A stretch of DNA of 50,141 nucleotides from Trichomonas tenax (GCA_023091735.1 JALKBU010000304.1:1-50141); one strand, 5' to 3'; shown: positions 9,086-20,337, counted from the stretch's first letter. Notes: generated by a model not told the origin, from the sequence alone. Program-made: numbers and translations.

Positions 9086-9423
9086 CTAAAATTACTTATT
9101 TATTATCTACATCATTTTTGCACTTTTTGAAGTTAAATAAAAGTTTAAAAATGTTGGCATCCTAAATAGCTAGATCCATTCCATGAGCCTGCAAAGGTGT
9201 CACTCACATTACAGCAATACAGATGCATAGATTACAGGCAAAAATTACAACGCATAACCTTATTATACCGAGCAATTTCTATTTGCTAAATGACTTCACA
9301 ACTTATTGATCTACAATACATTTAATAGTTGTTGGATGAGCAAAGTTGTTCATATAACACTGTCATCATATATGCATGTGTAATCTGCAGATTATAAAGA
9401 GAAATGTAAAAGATAAAAGATAA

Positions 9424-9630
9424 GAATACAAACCAGAATACGAATTGATTGCAGTTATGCATCATGAAGGCATGTTTTCTGAAGATGGACATGATACTGC
9501 TTTCATAAAGAGACCTGAGGGATGGTTTTATCTTAATGATAAAAAGGTTATTATTGATGATACGACGATGGCATCTGAATATCCGCCTTTTGGAAGAGAT
9601 TACCACTATTTGCTTAGAAGAAAAGATTAA
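9424..9630 (+). pseudogene. C-terminal fragment of a ubiquitin-specific protease (C19-like)
   Basis: The frame opens directly after TAA at 9421-9423 and runs to a TAA at 9628. It reads YELIAVMHHEG, then DGHDTAFIKR, then WFYLNDKKV. This matches the C-terminal USP box: 'Y.L.AV..H.G', the catalytic His in a GH(Y) motif and the W...ND..V strand with the catalytic Asn/Asp. The Tyr that normally follows the catalytic His is Asp here. The rest of the protease is absent and upstream sequence has stops, so this is an orphan relic. Confidence 0.7.
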
Positions 9631-10072
9631 AAAGTTTAGTTGTAATAAAATTCATCTTTCATAGCTCTATGGAGCATAAATTTACAGATTTTTTTTAATT
9701 TATCATGGAAATTTATTTATTGAAATTTTCAGATTTGATCCTGTTGATTTAAAAATCGTGCTCAACGCCCCCATATTTAAAATATAGCAACCCAGTTGAT
9801 AACAATTTGTAAAAACTTTAAAATTTGGATAAAATTTTGAAAAATGAATACATTTTTTTCTGAAATAATTATTTTTATTTCAATTTGGCAAAATCTTAAA
9901 TCCCAATATAGCACATATATATAGAGTAATTCACATTTTCGCAAAAATTTTACGATTTTGATATTATATTTAAGATAATTGATTGAAATTCGTAATTTTT
10001 GAGCAGCATAATATTGAGAAAAAGTTTTTATATACGTTTTTCGATGAAATTTCTTCGAAATGAAATCAAAAA

Positions 10073-13000
10073 ATGAATGAAGAAAAGAATATGGATCCTT
10101 CCAAAATGAAGGCATTGTTAAAGCAGAAAACCCAAAGGATCCGTGATTTAGAAAAGATGCTCTCTCAAAGAGGAGCCTTTTCGAACGACAATTCTGAGAA
10201 AATTGAGGATTTAGAACAACAACTCGAAGATTCTAAGTCTTTGATATCTGCTCTTCAGTCATCTATTGCCCAAAAGACAGCAGAGATCACAAGATTATCG
10301 TCTAATTCGCAAATGGGAAGGCATAACCAACAAAATGAACTTATCGCGAGTTTGCAAGAGAAAATTGCTGAACAACAACAAGAAATCGAAACTCTTAATA
10401 ACGAATTATGGAATGATGATGATAAAGAAGTTGAAATAGAAAATTTGAAATCTCAAATAACGAAATTAATGCAAAATCAACCACAAGTTTCACCATCATC
10501 CGAAAAAGATGAATTAGACACCTTACGAAGTCAATTGGCCGATATGACAAAAAAAATTAAAGAAGTTGATACTTTGCAAAACGTTCAAGAAGAATTACTT
10601 GCTGAAAACAGTCAACTCAATGAAGAGCTTGCAAATGATCAAGCAGAGATCAAAGAAAAAGATAAAGAAATTCTTGATTTACAAAAATCCGTTGCTCATC
10701 TTAAAAAACAACTCGCTGGACAACAGTCCGGAAGTAGCACTGATTCCGCATTGAAGATCAAAGATTTACAATTAAATCTAAATAACCAAATTAAATTAAA
10801 CGAAAAGTACCAAAATGAAATCAAAGAACTCAAGGAAAAGATCACTAACCTTGAAAACAAAGAAGATTCGGATGATTTGTGGGGTAATGATGATAATGAT
10901 TCGAAATTAGCAGAAGAAAATCAAAATCTTAAAGCACAATTGCAAGAACTCAACAAAAAATTAACTTCTCAATCAGATAATTCACAAATCAAGTCTTTGA
11001 AAAATGATATCGAAATTCTCAAAAAAGAATTGATTGATCTTTCGAACACAAATCAATCTCAGCAACAGGAAATCGCCAATCTTAACAAGCAAATCAAAGA
11101 AAAGGAAAATGATAATGAAACATTAATGCAAGAACTTGAAAATTCGGAAAATGAAAAACAAAAGATGAAATCGACTTTCAATGCTGATTTCGACGCAAAA
11201 CTTGCAGAACAAAAGAATAAATACGATTCATTAATTGCTGAATCTAATAAGCATAACAAGATGCTTCAAAAACAGATTAATGATTTGAAACAAAACTCAG
11301 AAAAAGACAAAATTATTTCTGATCTCAAAGCAAAACTTGAAAGCTCTCAGAAAACAAATATTTCTTTAACAGAAAAAGAAAATCAAATAACAAATCTTCA
11401 GAATCAAATCAAGGAGTTGCAAAAACAAAATGAAACACAAAAACAAGAAAAACAGAATATTATGACCAAATCAAATGATGATTTAGCTCAAGTTAATGCA
11501 AAACTTCAGCAAGCACAATTGGAAACTAAGAAGTCAGTTGATGAAGCTAATAAACTTAAATCTGATATCGAAAAGATGAAACAGGAAAATCGAATACTCA
11601 AAGTTGATTTTGATAAATTATCAAATGAAAATCAATCACTTAAATCTCAAACTACAACATCAAATAATAGTGAAACTGCAATTCTCAAACAGAAGTTGAT
11701 AGAAGCCGAAGCAAAGATCAAGAAACTTCAAGATGAAATTCAGAAGAGTTATCAAGATCTTTGGGGTGCAGATGATGACGACAATAGCGAAGAAATCAAA
11801 GTGCTCAAGAATGAAATTGAAAAACTCCAAAATGAGAAAGATGAATTAAATAACAAACAATTGGTTGCCCAGAATTCATTCAAGAATGAAATCAATCAAA
11901 AGACGACTGAAATAAATAATCTTCAAACAAAATTAACAAATGCAGAAAACGAAATCAAGAAATTACAGAAAGATGCTGACTCAAAGAAGGGGGATGAATG
12001 GAGCACTGCTTTTGATGATGGCGAAGAAATTGAAGAACTCAAGAAGAAACTTGACGAAGCTAAAAAACAAATCCAATCATTGAATAAACAAAATGAACAA
12101 AACTCAAATGATCTTAAAAAGAAGATTTCACAAATAGAGTCTGAAAAGAAACAATTAGTTTCTCAAATTGCATCACTTCAACAACAAGGAGACAAAGCTT
12201 CACAATCTCAAGAAACAATTGCAAAGCTCGAATTAGAAAATTCTAAATTGCAACAAGAATTAAATGAAATCGAAAGTAATTCTTCAAAGAAAGATTTGGA
12301 AATTTCAAAACTTAAAGAAACACTTATTCAAGTCAACACTGAAAAAGATCAGCAGACAAATAACCTTGAATTAGCTTCAAGAGATAAAGCTGAACTTAAT
12401 TACACAATAAATAAGCTTCAAACAGAAAAGCAAAAATTAGAAAAACAAGTTTCAGATTTAGAATCAAAGATTCAAAAAATCAATACTGAAGATCTTAAAT
12501 TGCAGTTATCAGAATTAGAAATAGAGAGGTCTAAATTGCAAATCGAAAATGCCGATCTTCGTAAACAAATTGATGAACTTGAAGACCAACAATGGAATGT
12601 TGAAGAAGATAATAAAGAACTTGACGGACTTAAGAAGAAAGTTGCAGCTTTAGAAGCCCAGAAAGCAAAGTTAATGGAAGACAACATGAGCATGCAAAAG
12701 CAAATCGATGAATACGAAGAGAAAGCTTGGAGCAATGCTAACGAAGAAAAGCTTAAATCATATGAACAATTGATTTCTTCGCTTAATTCACAAAACACAG
12801 ATTTGAGACGTCAGATCAATGAACTTGAAACAAGCAGCGCTTGGGGTGATAGCGATATCAGTTCTGTTAACGAAGAGAAAGACAAAGAAATAGAAAACTT
12901 GGTTAAAACGATTACATCATTAAATGTTGTCAATGATAATCTTCAGAAACAAATTGAGGAATTACAAAATAAATTAAGCAATTTCGATGGTGCAAAAGAA

Positions 13001-15427
13001 ATAGAAGAGCTCAAAAAACAGTTGTCTATCATGGAAGCTCAAAAATCGGCCCTTCAAGATGAGAATGCAAATCTTTTGAAAGAAATTGATGAATTGGAAG
13101 AAAATGCATTTAATCAGGATGAAAATTCAGAAGTTGCAGCACTTAAGGAATCCTTGGAAAAACTTGAGTCTGAAAAGGCAGCATTGCAGAAGCAAGTTGA
13201 AGACCTCGAAGATAATGATTGGGGATATGATGACGATTCAAAGGATAAAGAAATGGAAACAATGAAAATCCACATTGATAAACTTAAGAAAGAAAACGAA
13301 TCGCTCATGAAACAAGTTAATGAGTTGGAAGATAACGTTTGGAATGAAGCGGAAGATGATTCCAAGGATAAGGAATTAGAATCACTTAAATCTGATGTTG
13401 AAAAGTTGAAGAAAGAAAATGAATTATTGAAGAAACAAGTCAATGAATTGGAAGACAATGCTTGGGGTGATAATGAAAGCGATGAAAAAGATAAACAAAT
13501 CCAAGAACTCAATGACAAACTTTCTGCTCAACAAAAGAAATTTAAGACAGAAATGCAAAAATTGAAGTCTGAAAATGATATTTTACAAAAGCAAATCGAT
13601 GAACTTCAAGAAGATCCATGGAAAGAAACTGAAAATAGTGAAGAAGTTACAAAGCTTAATCAAGAGATAGAAAAATTAAAGAAAGAAAATGATTCACTTA
13701 ATAAACAAGTTTCTGAATTGGAAGATAATGCTTGGAACGATGCTGAAAATGATACAAAGGAAAAAGAAATATCAGAGCTTAAATCCGTAATTGAAAAACT
13801 TAAGAAAGAAAATGAAGAATTAAAGAAGCAAGTTAATGGATTAGAAGACAATGTTTGGAATGAAGCAGAAGATGATTCGAAAGACAAAGAAGTTGAAAAA
13901 TTGAAATCTGATATTGAGAAATTAAAGAAAGAAAATGATTCACTTAAGAAGCAACTTTCCGAATTAGAAGATAGTGCTTGGGCTGATGCTGAAAATGATG
14001 ACAAAGAAATAGAAAATCTCAAAGTTGCAATCGAAAATATAAAGAAAGAAAAAGAGACTCTCCAAAATAATAATGAAGAAAATCATAAAGAAATAGAAGA
14101 GATAAAGAATAATCTTGAGCAGCAAAGGCAGAAATACGAAAAGGATGTTAAGCAGCTTCAGAATGAGAAACAATCACTTCAGAAACAAGTTGAAGGACTT
14201 AAAGAAAATGCTTGGAATGATGCAGAAAATGATGAAAAATCTAAAGAAGTTGAAGAACTGAAGCAAAAGTTATCTCAAACTCAATCAGATATATCAAACA
14301 TTCAGAAACAAAAAGAAAGCGAAATAACGAAACTCAAATCAGAAGTCGCAACATTACAAGATGAAAATTCGAAGCTTCAACAAGAAATCGATGAAATGCA
14401 AGAAAATGTTTGGAATGATGCAAATAATGAACTCGAGTCAAAGGTTTCTGACCTTGAAAAGCAGAATGATAAATTAACGAAGCAGCTTCAGCAATTTGAT
14501 GCTCTCAAAGAATCATTTGAGAAAGTTAAATCAGAGAAAGAGCAGTTAGAAATCAGATTGAATGAACAGATTCAGCAAATGCAGACTCAGTTGCAGTCCG
14601 AGATTTCAAACAACAACCAATCAAAGTCTGAAATCGAAAACATGAAGAAGAAGGTTTCAGAATTAGAAAAGAAGAACAAGAATCTCCATGATCAAATAGA
14701 AATTAACAGTATGGAATCAGTTATAGCCAAGAAAGATGCCGAAATTTCTCAATTGAATGAAACAATCGTTTCGATTAAGAAAGAGAATGAATCATCAATG
14801 AATCAACTTCAGCAAACTTATAACAGCAGGATTACAGCTATAGTTAGAGAAAATCAAGAGCTTAAACTTGGTTCATCAAGTGATTCCAATCTTTCACAAC
14901 TCGAACAAGCATTAGAATCCAGCGAAATGAGAAATCGTGAATTAGAAGAAACTTTAACTCAGCTTTCAAAAAAATCAACACAAGAAATAGATTCTCTCAA
15001 TGCAAAGTTCCTCAAACTCATGAAAGCAGATGAAGAGAAAGATGCTATTGTTCAGAACTTAAAGAAAGAGAACAGTGACCTCAAGAAGATGAATAAACAA
15101 CTTGAAGAATCAAAGGCTCTTCTTGAATCACAACGTGAATATGACAATAGAAGACAGACAAAAGTTCCTGTTGAAGAAGTCGAAGCTAAGCCAGCAGTTG
15201 AAAATGCCGATAACATGGACAGCAAGAAGCTTCAAGAGTCTTTGATGAGAATTGATTACTTGAAATCTGCTCTTCAACAGTTTTGCTGTCAAGATACATC
15301 AACTCAGAGAAAGATGCTTGAAGCAATTCTTCATGTTGTTGGATGTAACAGACAAGAAATACAACAAGCAAATTACGCTTGGGATGCTAATCATTCTATT
15401 CCATTCTTATCTTATTTTAATCTTTAA
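10073..15427 (+). CDS. 1784-residue golgin-like coiled-coil protein with C-terminal GRIP-like domain
   Basis: Almost the whole protein is coiled coil, rich in K, E, Q, N and L with heptad spacing. It is broken by about sixteen short acidic segments centred on a Trp (for example ELWNDDD, DLWGADDDD, LEDNAWNDAEND). Between about 13.2 and 14.4 kb these recur roughly every 41 codons. The last ~60 residues are not coiled coil. IDYLK at ~1727-1731, a Phe-containing amphipathic stretch, ILHVV, EI and a closing YAW at ~1768-1770 follow the order of conserved positions in GRIP domains, which tether golgins to trans-Golgi Arl1. I therefore infer a Golgi vesicle tether. A generic structural coiled-coil protein, often auto-annotated 'viral A-type inclusion' in this phylum, is the alternative. 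Initiation at 10073 follows a minimal TCAAAA five bases upstream, and a second in-frame ATG is at residue 7. Confidence 0.85.
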   Translation: MNEEKNMDPSKMKALLKQKTQRIRDLEKMLSQRGAFSNDNSEKIEDLEQQLEDSKSLISALQSSIAQKTAEITRLSSNSQMGRHNQQNELIASLQEKIAEQQQEIETLNNELWNDDDKEVEIENLKSQITKLMQNQPQVSPSSEKDELDTLRSQLADMTKKIKEVDTLQNVQEELLAENSQLNEELANDQAEIKEKDKEILDLQKSVAHLKKQLAGQQSGSSTDSALKIKDLQLNLNNQIKLNEKYQNEIKELKEKITNLENKEDSDDLWGNDDNDSKLAEENQNLKAQLQELNKKLTSQSDNSQIKSLKNDIEILKKELIDLSNTNQSQQQEIANLNKQIKEKENDNETLMQELENSENEKQKMKSTFNADFDAKLAEQKNKYDSLIAESNKHNKMLQKQINDLKQNSEKDKIISDLKAKLESSQKTNISLTEKENQITNLQNQIKELQKQNETQKQEKQNIMTKSNDDLAQVNAKLQQAQLETKKSVDEANKLKSDIEKMKQENRILKVDFDKLSNENQSLKSQTTTSNNSETAILKQKLIEAEAKIKKLQDEIQKSYQDLWGADDDDNSEEIKVLKNEIEKLQNEKDELNNKQLVAQNSFKNEINQKTTEINNLQTKLTNAENEIKKLQKDADSKKGDEWSTAFDDGEEIEELKKKLDEAKKQIQSLNKQNEQNSNDLKKKISQIESEKKQLVSQIASLQQQGDKASQSQETIAKLELENSKLQQELNEIESNSSKKDLEISKLKETLIQVNTEKDQQTNNLELASRDKAELNYTINKLQTEKQKLEKQVSDLESKIQKINTEDLKLQLSELEIERSKLQIENADLRKQIDELEDQQWNVEEDNKELDGLKKKVAALEAQKAKLMEDNMSMQKQIDEYEEKAWSNANEEKLKSYEQLISSLNSQNTDLRRQINELETSSAWGDSDISSVNEEKDKEIENLVKTITSLNVVNDNLQKQIEELQNKLSNFDGAKEIEELKKQLSIMEAQKSALQDENANLLKEIDELEENAFNQDENSEVAALKESLEKLESEKAALQKQVEDLEDNDWGYDDDSKDKEMETMKIHIDKLKKENESLMKQVNELEDNVWNEAEDDSKDKELESLKSDVEKLKKENELLKKQVNELEDNAWGDNESDEKDKQIQELNDKLSAQQKKFKTEMQKLKSENDILQKQIDELQEDPWKETENSEEVTKLNQEIEKLKKENDSLNKQVSELEDNAWNDAENDTKEKEISELKSVIEKLKKENEELKKQVNGLEDNVWNEAEDDSKDKEVEKLKSDIEKLKKENDSLKKQLSELEDSAWADAENDDKEIENLKVAIENIKKEKETLQNNNEENHKEIEEIKNNLEQQRQKYEKDVKQLQNEKQSLQKQVEGLKENAWNDAENDEKSKEVEELKQKLSQTQSDISNIQKQKESEITKLKSEVATLQDENSKLQQEIDEMQENVWNDANNELESKVSDLEKQNDKLTKQLQQFDALKESFEKVKSEKEQLEIRLNEQIQQMQTQLQSEISNNNQSKSEIENMKKKVSELEKKNKNLHDQIEINSMESVIAKKDAEISQLNETIVSIKKENESSMNQLQQTYNSRITAIVRENQELKLGSSSDSNLSQLEQALESSEMRNRELEETLTQLSKKSTQEIDSLNAKFLKLMKADEEKDAIVQNLKKENSDLKKMNKQLEESKALLESQREYDNRRQTKVPVEEVEAKPAVENADNMDSKKLQESLMRIDYLKSALQQFCCQDTSTQRKMLEAILHVVGCNRQEIQQANYAWDANHSIPFLSYFNL
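13200..14430 (+). repeat. ~41-codon internal repeats in the golgin-like gene
   Basis: Trp-acidic segments fall near 13217, 13337, 13460, 13616, 13730, 13853, 13975, 14210 and 14408, mostly 114-123 bp apart. Each is preceded by a similar KLKKEN-S-LKKQ-ELEDN block. They are intragenic repeats at different degrees of divergence. Confidence 0.7.
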
Positions 15428-15480
15428 TATATATATTAAATATTGTTTATATTTAGTTAAAAACTGACATTTTTCAATAA

Positions 15481-16572
15481 TCCAGATTCGTCAATTTATT
15501 CAATTTCTTGCTTTCAAAAGATAGTCCTCCCGATGATTTGTGGAATCATTACTACAGCCAGGTATTCCCAAAAGCACCCCAAACCTATCCAAATTTGAAA
15601 ATCATTGGATCCAATACAAATTATTATATTTATTCAAGTAAGTTTCAATTTTTGAGCTCAAGCTCCATTTACTTTGAAAATATTGATGGAATTTATTTAT
15701 TACATAGCCAATGCTTATTTGAAAATAGTACCAATAGTGGAAAAGGAGGCGCAGTGTATTTTTATAATTCTCTCAGCTCAATTGTGCAGCATAGATTTTG
15801 CTCTATTTTTTGCTCTACATCAAGCGAAGGACAACATTCATTTACAATGTTAAAAAATGGCCAAACTCCTCATTTAAATTATTTTATTGAAAGTTGCATT
15901 CATTCTTGTCAAACTTCTGCAGGAAGTTACAATATTTGTGTGGAAAAAGGTGTTCAGAGATTGACTTCAAACAATATAAGCAATAATATTGCAAATTATT
16001 ACTCAGGCTCTTATAATAGATGTCCAACTGGAATTTGCCAATATAATTTCTCTACTTTTTCTAACAACGAAGCTAACAACTATGGAATAATTACCAATAA
16101 TAATGGCAATTCCTATCATTTTTTAATGTTTCAGTGTAATGTTTTAAATAATACTCAAAATACTTCTAGTTTGGGAATAATTATGAATTCTAATGAAATA
16201 AAAATTGACAACTGTAATATATTTGGAAATGCCAAAAATGGATGCGGAGCCTTGTTTTATAACGAAGCTACCCAAAACCTATTTTGTGTTATAAATTGCC
16301 ACATTGATTCAATATCCACAAAGAATAATCCAATAATTACTGATAATATTACTAATTCATATTATCAGTTTAATTTCGTATACTTATCTTCATGTAAACG
16401 CTATGCACAAATTACTTCAAAATTTATTAATGGACAAAACAATCTATTGAAAAAGTGCCTAATATATTGTTCATGCATTGTATTACAAAGTTCTCAATCT
16501 AATATTCTTTCGTCATTCGTTTATATTTTCTGGTCAAAGAGTTATCTTTCTGTTGATCCCATTTACAAATAA
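15481..16572 (+). pseudogene. Right-handed beta-helix family protein, 5'-truncated or ATG-less
   Basis: About 360 codons are open from a TAA at 15478 to TAA at 16572. The composition is Asn/Ser/Cys-rich, with many 'F..N.(N/S)' rungs and a GKGGAVYF motif, typical of the trichomonad right-handed beta-helix (Pmp-like) surface family. The N-terminal segment (LLSKDSPPDDLWNHYYS) resembles those of the broken copy at 32540-33504 and the copy starting at 50009, so little is missing. No ATG precedes it: the only early start-like codon is TTG at 15508, and the first in-frame ATG is ~114 codons in. It begins 51 bp after the golgin stop. Either the 5' end was lost or initiation is unusual. No C-terminal membrane anchor is obvious. 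Confidence 0.6.
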
Positions 16573-16599
16573 ATTATAAGCATTGGATGAATTAATGTA

Positions 16600-17577
16600 G
16601 AAAATGATAATAGGGACACAAAAAGAGGATTTTTGCTACAGACATCATAAGCATCGTATGAAACATAAACTGTTGAAAACTGATTTGAAGGATAAGCTGA
16701 AATAAATCTTACAATAATTGTTTCTGAACAACCGTTGAACAATTTTCGACCGGCAAACGAAATACTTCCAAAATATGCAATTTCCGTTAGTTTTTGAATA
16801 TTATATTAAAAGTGCCATCATCAATACATATAACAGATTGTGGAATTATTAGTGTTTCAAGGTTTGGTAACGAATTAATTTTTGATATAGAAGTTAAATA
16901 ATTTGGAAGTATTATTTTGGAGAGTTTGGGACATTCATGAAAGCAATGCTCTGGGATACTTTTAATTTTCGTTTTTGATAAATCAACAAAAGTCAAATAT
17001 GGCAAAATATGAAATGCAACCTGAGAAATTGATTCCAAACTTTCCCATCCAATAAACCGATCAATGGTGGAGCTACTCATTACACAATATCCAAGACCAG
17101 TTATATCTTCTTTATCTGGAATATCATCAATAGTGAATACAATTGGAGTTCGAACAATAGTTTTCTTATCTTTAGTTAAGATGAAGTTATTCAATGACAT
17201 AAAATATTCGTTATTCGGATCAACAGAAAGATTATTCAAATTTCTGCATTGATTTAATGAATATCCGTCGAATGATTTTACATTCAGTCTAATATAAATC
17301 GAGTCTAATCCGGTAATTGCCAGTGAATTTGCCCCAATGAATTCCAAACTATTTAGAAAATTAATTTCTCTTATATTCGTTGCGCCAAAATATGTTTCAT
17401 CAGCAGTTGAAGTTATATTGGAGTTTTGCATATTAACTCTAGTGCAATGACAACTATAACATGCTCGATATCCAATTTCAATGTAATTCGGATTTTCTAT
17501 AGTAATTGTTCCTTGAAATGCTTTATCAAATGCAGTAATTGTAGCCCAATTATAGCCAGTTATATAGTCAGGTATGG
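16600..17577 (-). pseudogene. BspA-like leucine-rich repeat fragment (frameshifted)
   Basis: The main open segment is 16787-17431, with the frame open back to ~17577. It holds BspA/TpLRR-type repeats: 'IPEHCFHECPKLSKIILP', 'LPNLETLIIPQSV' and similar. Downstream of its stop, coding continues in another frame to about 16620 (ISFAGRKLFNGCSE.., VYVSYDAYDV), so there is a frameshift near 16800. The signal peptide region is missing. BspA-like proteins are trichomonad surface proteins tied to adhesion. This copy is dead. Confidence 0.75.
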
Positions 17578-17859
17578 ATTAGGTACATGTAAAGATCTAA
17601 AGAGTATATAAATTAAAATGAAAAGTATCATCTTATTACAAAACCGTCATTTTATGAAGCAGATATTTGTTTGCCATTTTTATTCGTTGAAGATATTCAA
17701 TTATAAAATGAAGCAATATTTTCATCCGTGTTGTTTAATTGCCTTATCAATTAAAAAATGTCATCTATTAACAACATATTGTAATAATATACCTTTGAAT
17801 TGAAAGTGAAATTATGGAATTTGATAGTAAGACAAATAATAGGAATTTGACTCCTAAAC

Positions 17860-18240
17860 TCTAATGCACCATATGTGACATCGAAATTAGAGAATTAATT
17901 TGAGGGGTAATGTTTCGTAACTCGAATTATAATATCAGCGAAAGACAATTTTTGAACAAAGATCTTCGGGAATATTTATGAACGTATTATCTGAAATACT
18001 AAATACTGAAGAAGGAATTGATATTGTTTCAAGTTTAGGAAAAATTCCTAAAAGAGAAATTGTTGTCAAACTTTTTGGGATAATAATTTTATTCAATGTT
18101 GAACAGCCATTCATGCATCAGATCTGATAATTGTATAACTTGGATTTTGAATAACAATGGAACCTTAATATGTTTTATCAAACTGAGTAATTGCATTTCC
18201 ATTGGAACTTTTCACATGATCAGATATTTAACATGCGACA
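17860..18240 (-). pseudogene. Second BspA-like fragment, heavily decayed
   Basis: Minus-strand reading gives GNAITQFDKTY-stop-GSIVIQNPSY in one frame and TLNKIIIPKSLTTISLLG with LETISIPSSVFSISDNTF in another. The first matches the TITAFDKAFQGTITIENPNY region of the neighbouring fragment. Several stops and a frameshift are present. Confidence 0.6.
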
Positions 18241-18280
18241 ATCAGAAAATGAAATAGCAATTATGTTAGGAATTAAATTT

Positions 18281-19505
18281 TTATTTTGTTAAAAGAAAGA
18301 TTATATGAGATAAAAGCATGATCCGGAATCGAAAATAATTGCATTGATTCATAGTTGGACAGAAAAGAGCATCAGGAAACATGTAAGGACAAATATCAAA
18401 ATTGCAAACAGCATTTGTATCGGAAACTGTTCGACCCATAAAGACTGTGCCTGGATAGTTTGGTGTGACATGAACATTAATTATACGACTTGAAGTTCCG
18501 CCGATAGAGTTATAACCACAATAATAAACATCCTTGACAGATGAGTCATCAAAAGCAGTATTCGAAATGGTGACAATCGACAATGGAAGATAAATTGATG
18601 TTAATTTATATGACCTACAAACAAATCTTTTATTGATAGTTAAAAGCGTATTTGGTAGCAGTAGTTCTAGAAGCATGGGACACCAACCAAAGTCAGCATA
18701 ATTTAGAGATTTAAATTTTCCACATGTCAAATCTAGACAAACTAAATATAGACATCTTCTGAAAAAATATTGACCAACATGCTTTACTGGGGTCTTAAAT
18801 GTAAAATTTATTAAAGATGAACCGCTAAATCCACGACAATCAGAAATGCTCCGAACAGTTGGAAGAATATCAGTTTGCAAATTTGAAGGGTACATAAACA
18901 TCGTTTTGAAATCTTTGCTATATAAATACCATTGAAAACAACGAAGTTAGGACTTTCTGAGATTATTAAACTAAGATTTAAGCAATCAATGAAAGCAGCA
19001 CTTCCAATAGTTTTAATATTTTTGGTAATTGTTATGTTTGATATCGAGGTATTTTTAAAAGTCCATTCATTTATCTTTGTTAGTGTTTCTGGTAATTTTA
19101 TAGAATAAAGAGATGTGTCTGCAAAAAATGTATTTCCAACAAAGTCTTCTGATTGACATTTGCTCAAATCGGCTGGAGTATGTGGGAAAACCAAAATGCA
19201 TAATTTCCAATTGTTTTCAATGATGAAGGACACACAATATCTTTAATGCATGATAAATAAAATGAATATGAACCAATATTCTCAATTGTATCTGGAAGAT
19301 TGATGTACTCAAATTGGCAACTCCTGAATGCATATGAACCAATGCTGAGAACTATTCGGTTGTCATATGATTCTGGAATAGTGATGGTTCCTGTATGACT
19401 TTGAAGAATTGCGGGATTTTTTCCATCTCCAATCTGAATACCTCTAGATTGATAGTTAACGTATTGGAATGTAACATCGTTGTATGTAAAAGTATTTGTT
19501 ATTTG
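18281..19505 (-). pseudogene. Third BspA-like gene, nearly full length with two or more frameshifts
   Basis: Three consecutive frames carry one protein. About 19200-19505 reads GIQIGDGKNPAILQ..., IGSYAFRSCQFEYINLP. 18900-19200 reads LYSIKLPETLTKINEWTF and SAAFIDCLNLSLI. 18281-18905 reads FGWCPMLLELLLPNTL, INVHVTPNYPGTVFMG and a short C-terminal hydrophobic segment ending in LLTK. The repeat consensus (YAF..C..L..I.LP) is that of BspA-like LRR proteins. The frame changes fall near 19200 and 18905. The gene end is intact, and a membrane-proximal C-terminus is visible. Confidence 0.75.
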
Positions 19506-19533
19506 TTTATCTCAACTAGATTCATAAAACTAA

Positions 19534-19881
19534 ATGAAAATGTTAATTTTTCCAATTGAATCTGCGAATACAGCATTTGATTATTCAAGTTTGACTGATA
19601 TTTATTATTGCAGAATCAATCAAATCACAGGATCGATGAATCGGAGTATTAATATTCATGTTACTCCACATTATAAAGGAACTACTTTTATGGGAAAGCA
19701 AATAAAGGACACTCAAGCTGTATGTGAATACAAAATATGTCCTGATTTGTTACCTGATATTATTGTTTGTCCATCTGTTAATCAAGGCAACTATTTTATT
19801 TTCAAATATACATTAATAACACCAATGATTATCATATTTTTGTCATCAACATTGGAATCAATTGTTATCACAAATGTTTGA
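19534..19881 (+). pseudogene. C-terminal fragment of another BspA-like gene, opposite strand
   Basis: The 115-codon frame reads SANTAFDYSSLTDIYYC, INIHVTPHYKGTTFMG, CPDLLPDIIVCPS and then a hydrophobic segment (PMIIIFLSS). It is homologous to the C-terminus of the minus-strand copy that ends at 18281. Only the last quarter of a BspA-like protein is present, placed almost head-to-head with that copy. Confidence 0.65.
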
Positions 19882-20046
19882 TATTAAACTAGCTGGATGG
19901 GAAATTTTATGTTCAAATGCATGATGTCCATCTTTGTAAATATCTGGGATCAATCAAATCTTGCAAAATCCTATCGTCAAAAGTGACATTTATTTTTCAA
20001 ACTTTCTTACATGCATCATCAAAATAGATGAAATACCTAATAAAAA

Positions 20047-20337
20047 TTAATTTTCATTTATATAACTTAGAACATCACCCAAATGTGTTGATTTTGAACT
20101 TTGAAAAAATGGTCTAAAATGCATGTGGAATATTCTGATTGTATCCTGATAAGATTTGTCTCTGATCGTTGATTTCTCCATTTCGGCCTTTTCTCCTTGT
20201 ATATGTTTGACTATTACCAATGGATTTTTTGAAAAAGCAAGCGGATTCTCTACGAAATCAATGAAAGAAACGGGCTTGAAGCTCTGTTTGTCGTATGAAA
20301 GCATGATGAGGGCTTTAGGACCAGTGTTGTCGTTTCA
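20047..20337 (-). CDS. Small unrecognised ORF or gene fragment
   Basis: An open frame of ~95 codons (ATG at 20304, open back to 20337) includes GPKALIMLSYDKQ, SKNPLVIVKHIQGEK and THLGDVLSYINEN. The composition is protein-like rather than random AT-rich translation. I do not recognise the family. It lies immediately 3' of the tail-collar-like remnant on the same strand and could belong to the same broken gene. Confidence 0.4.

Noticed and set aside
13114..14173. Minus-strand ORFs opposite the golgin-like gene
   Set aside because: Ser/Leu/Phe-rich translations are the expected antisense of a Lys/Glu-rich coiled coil.
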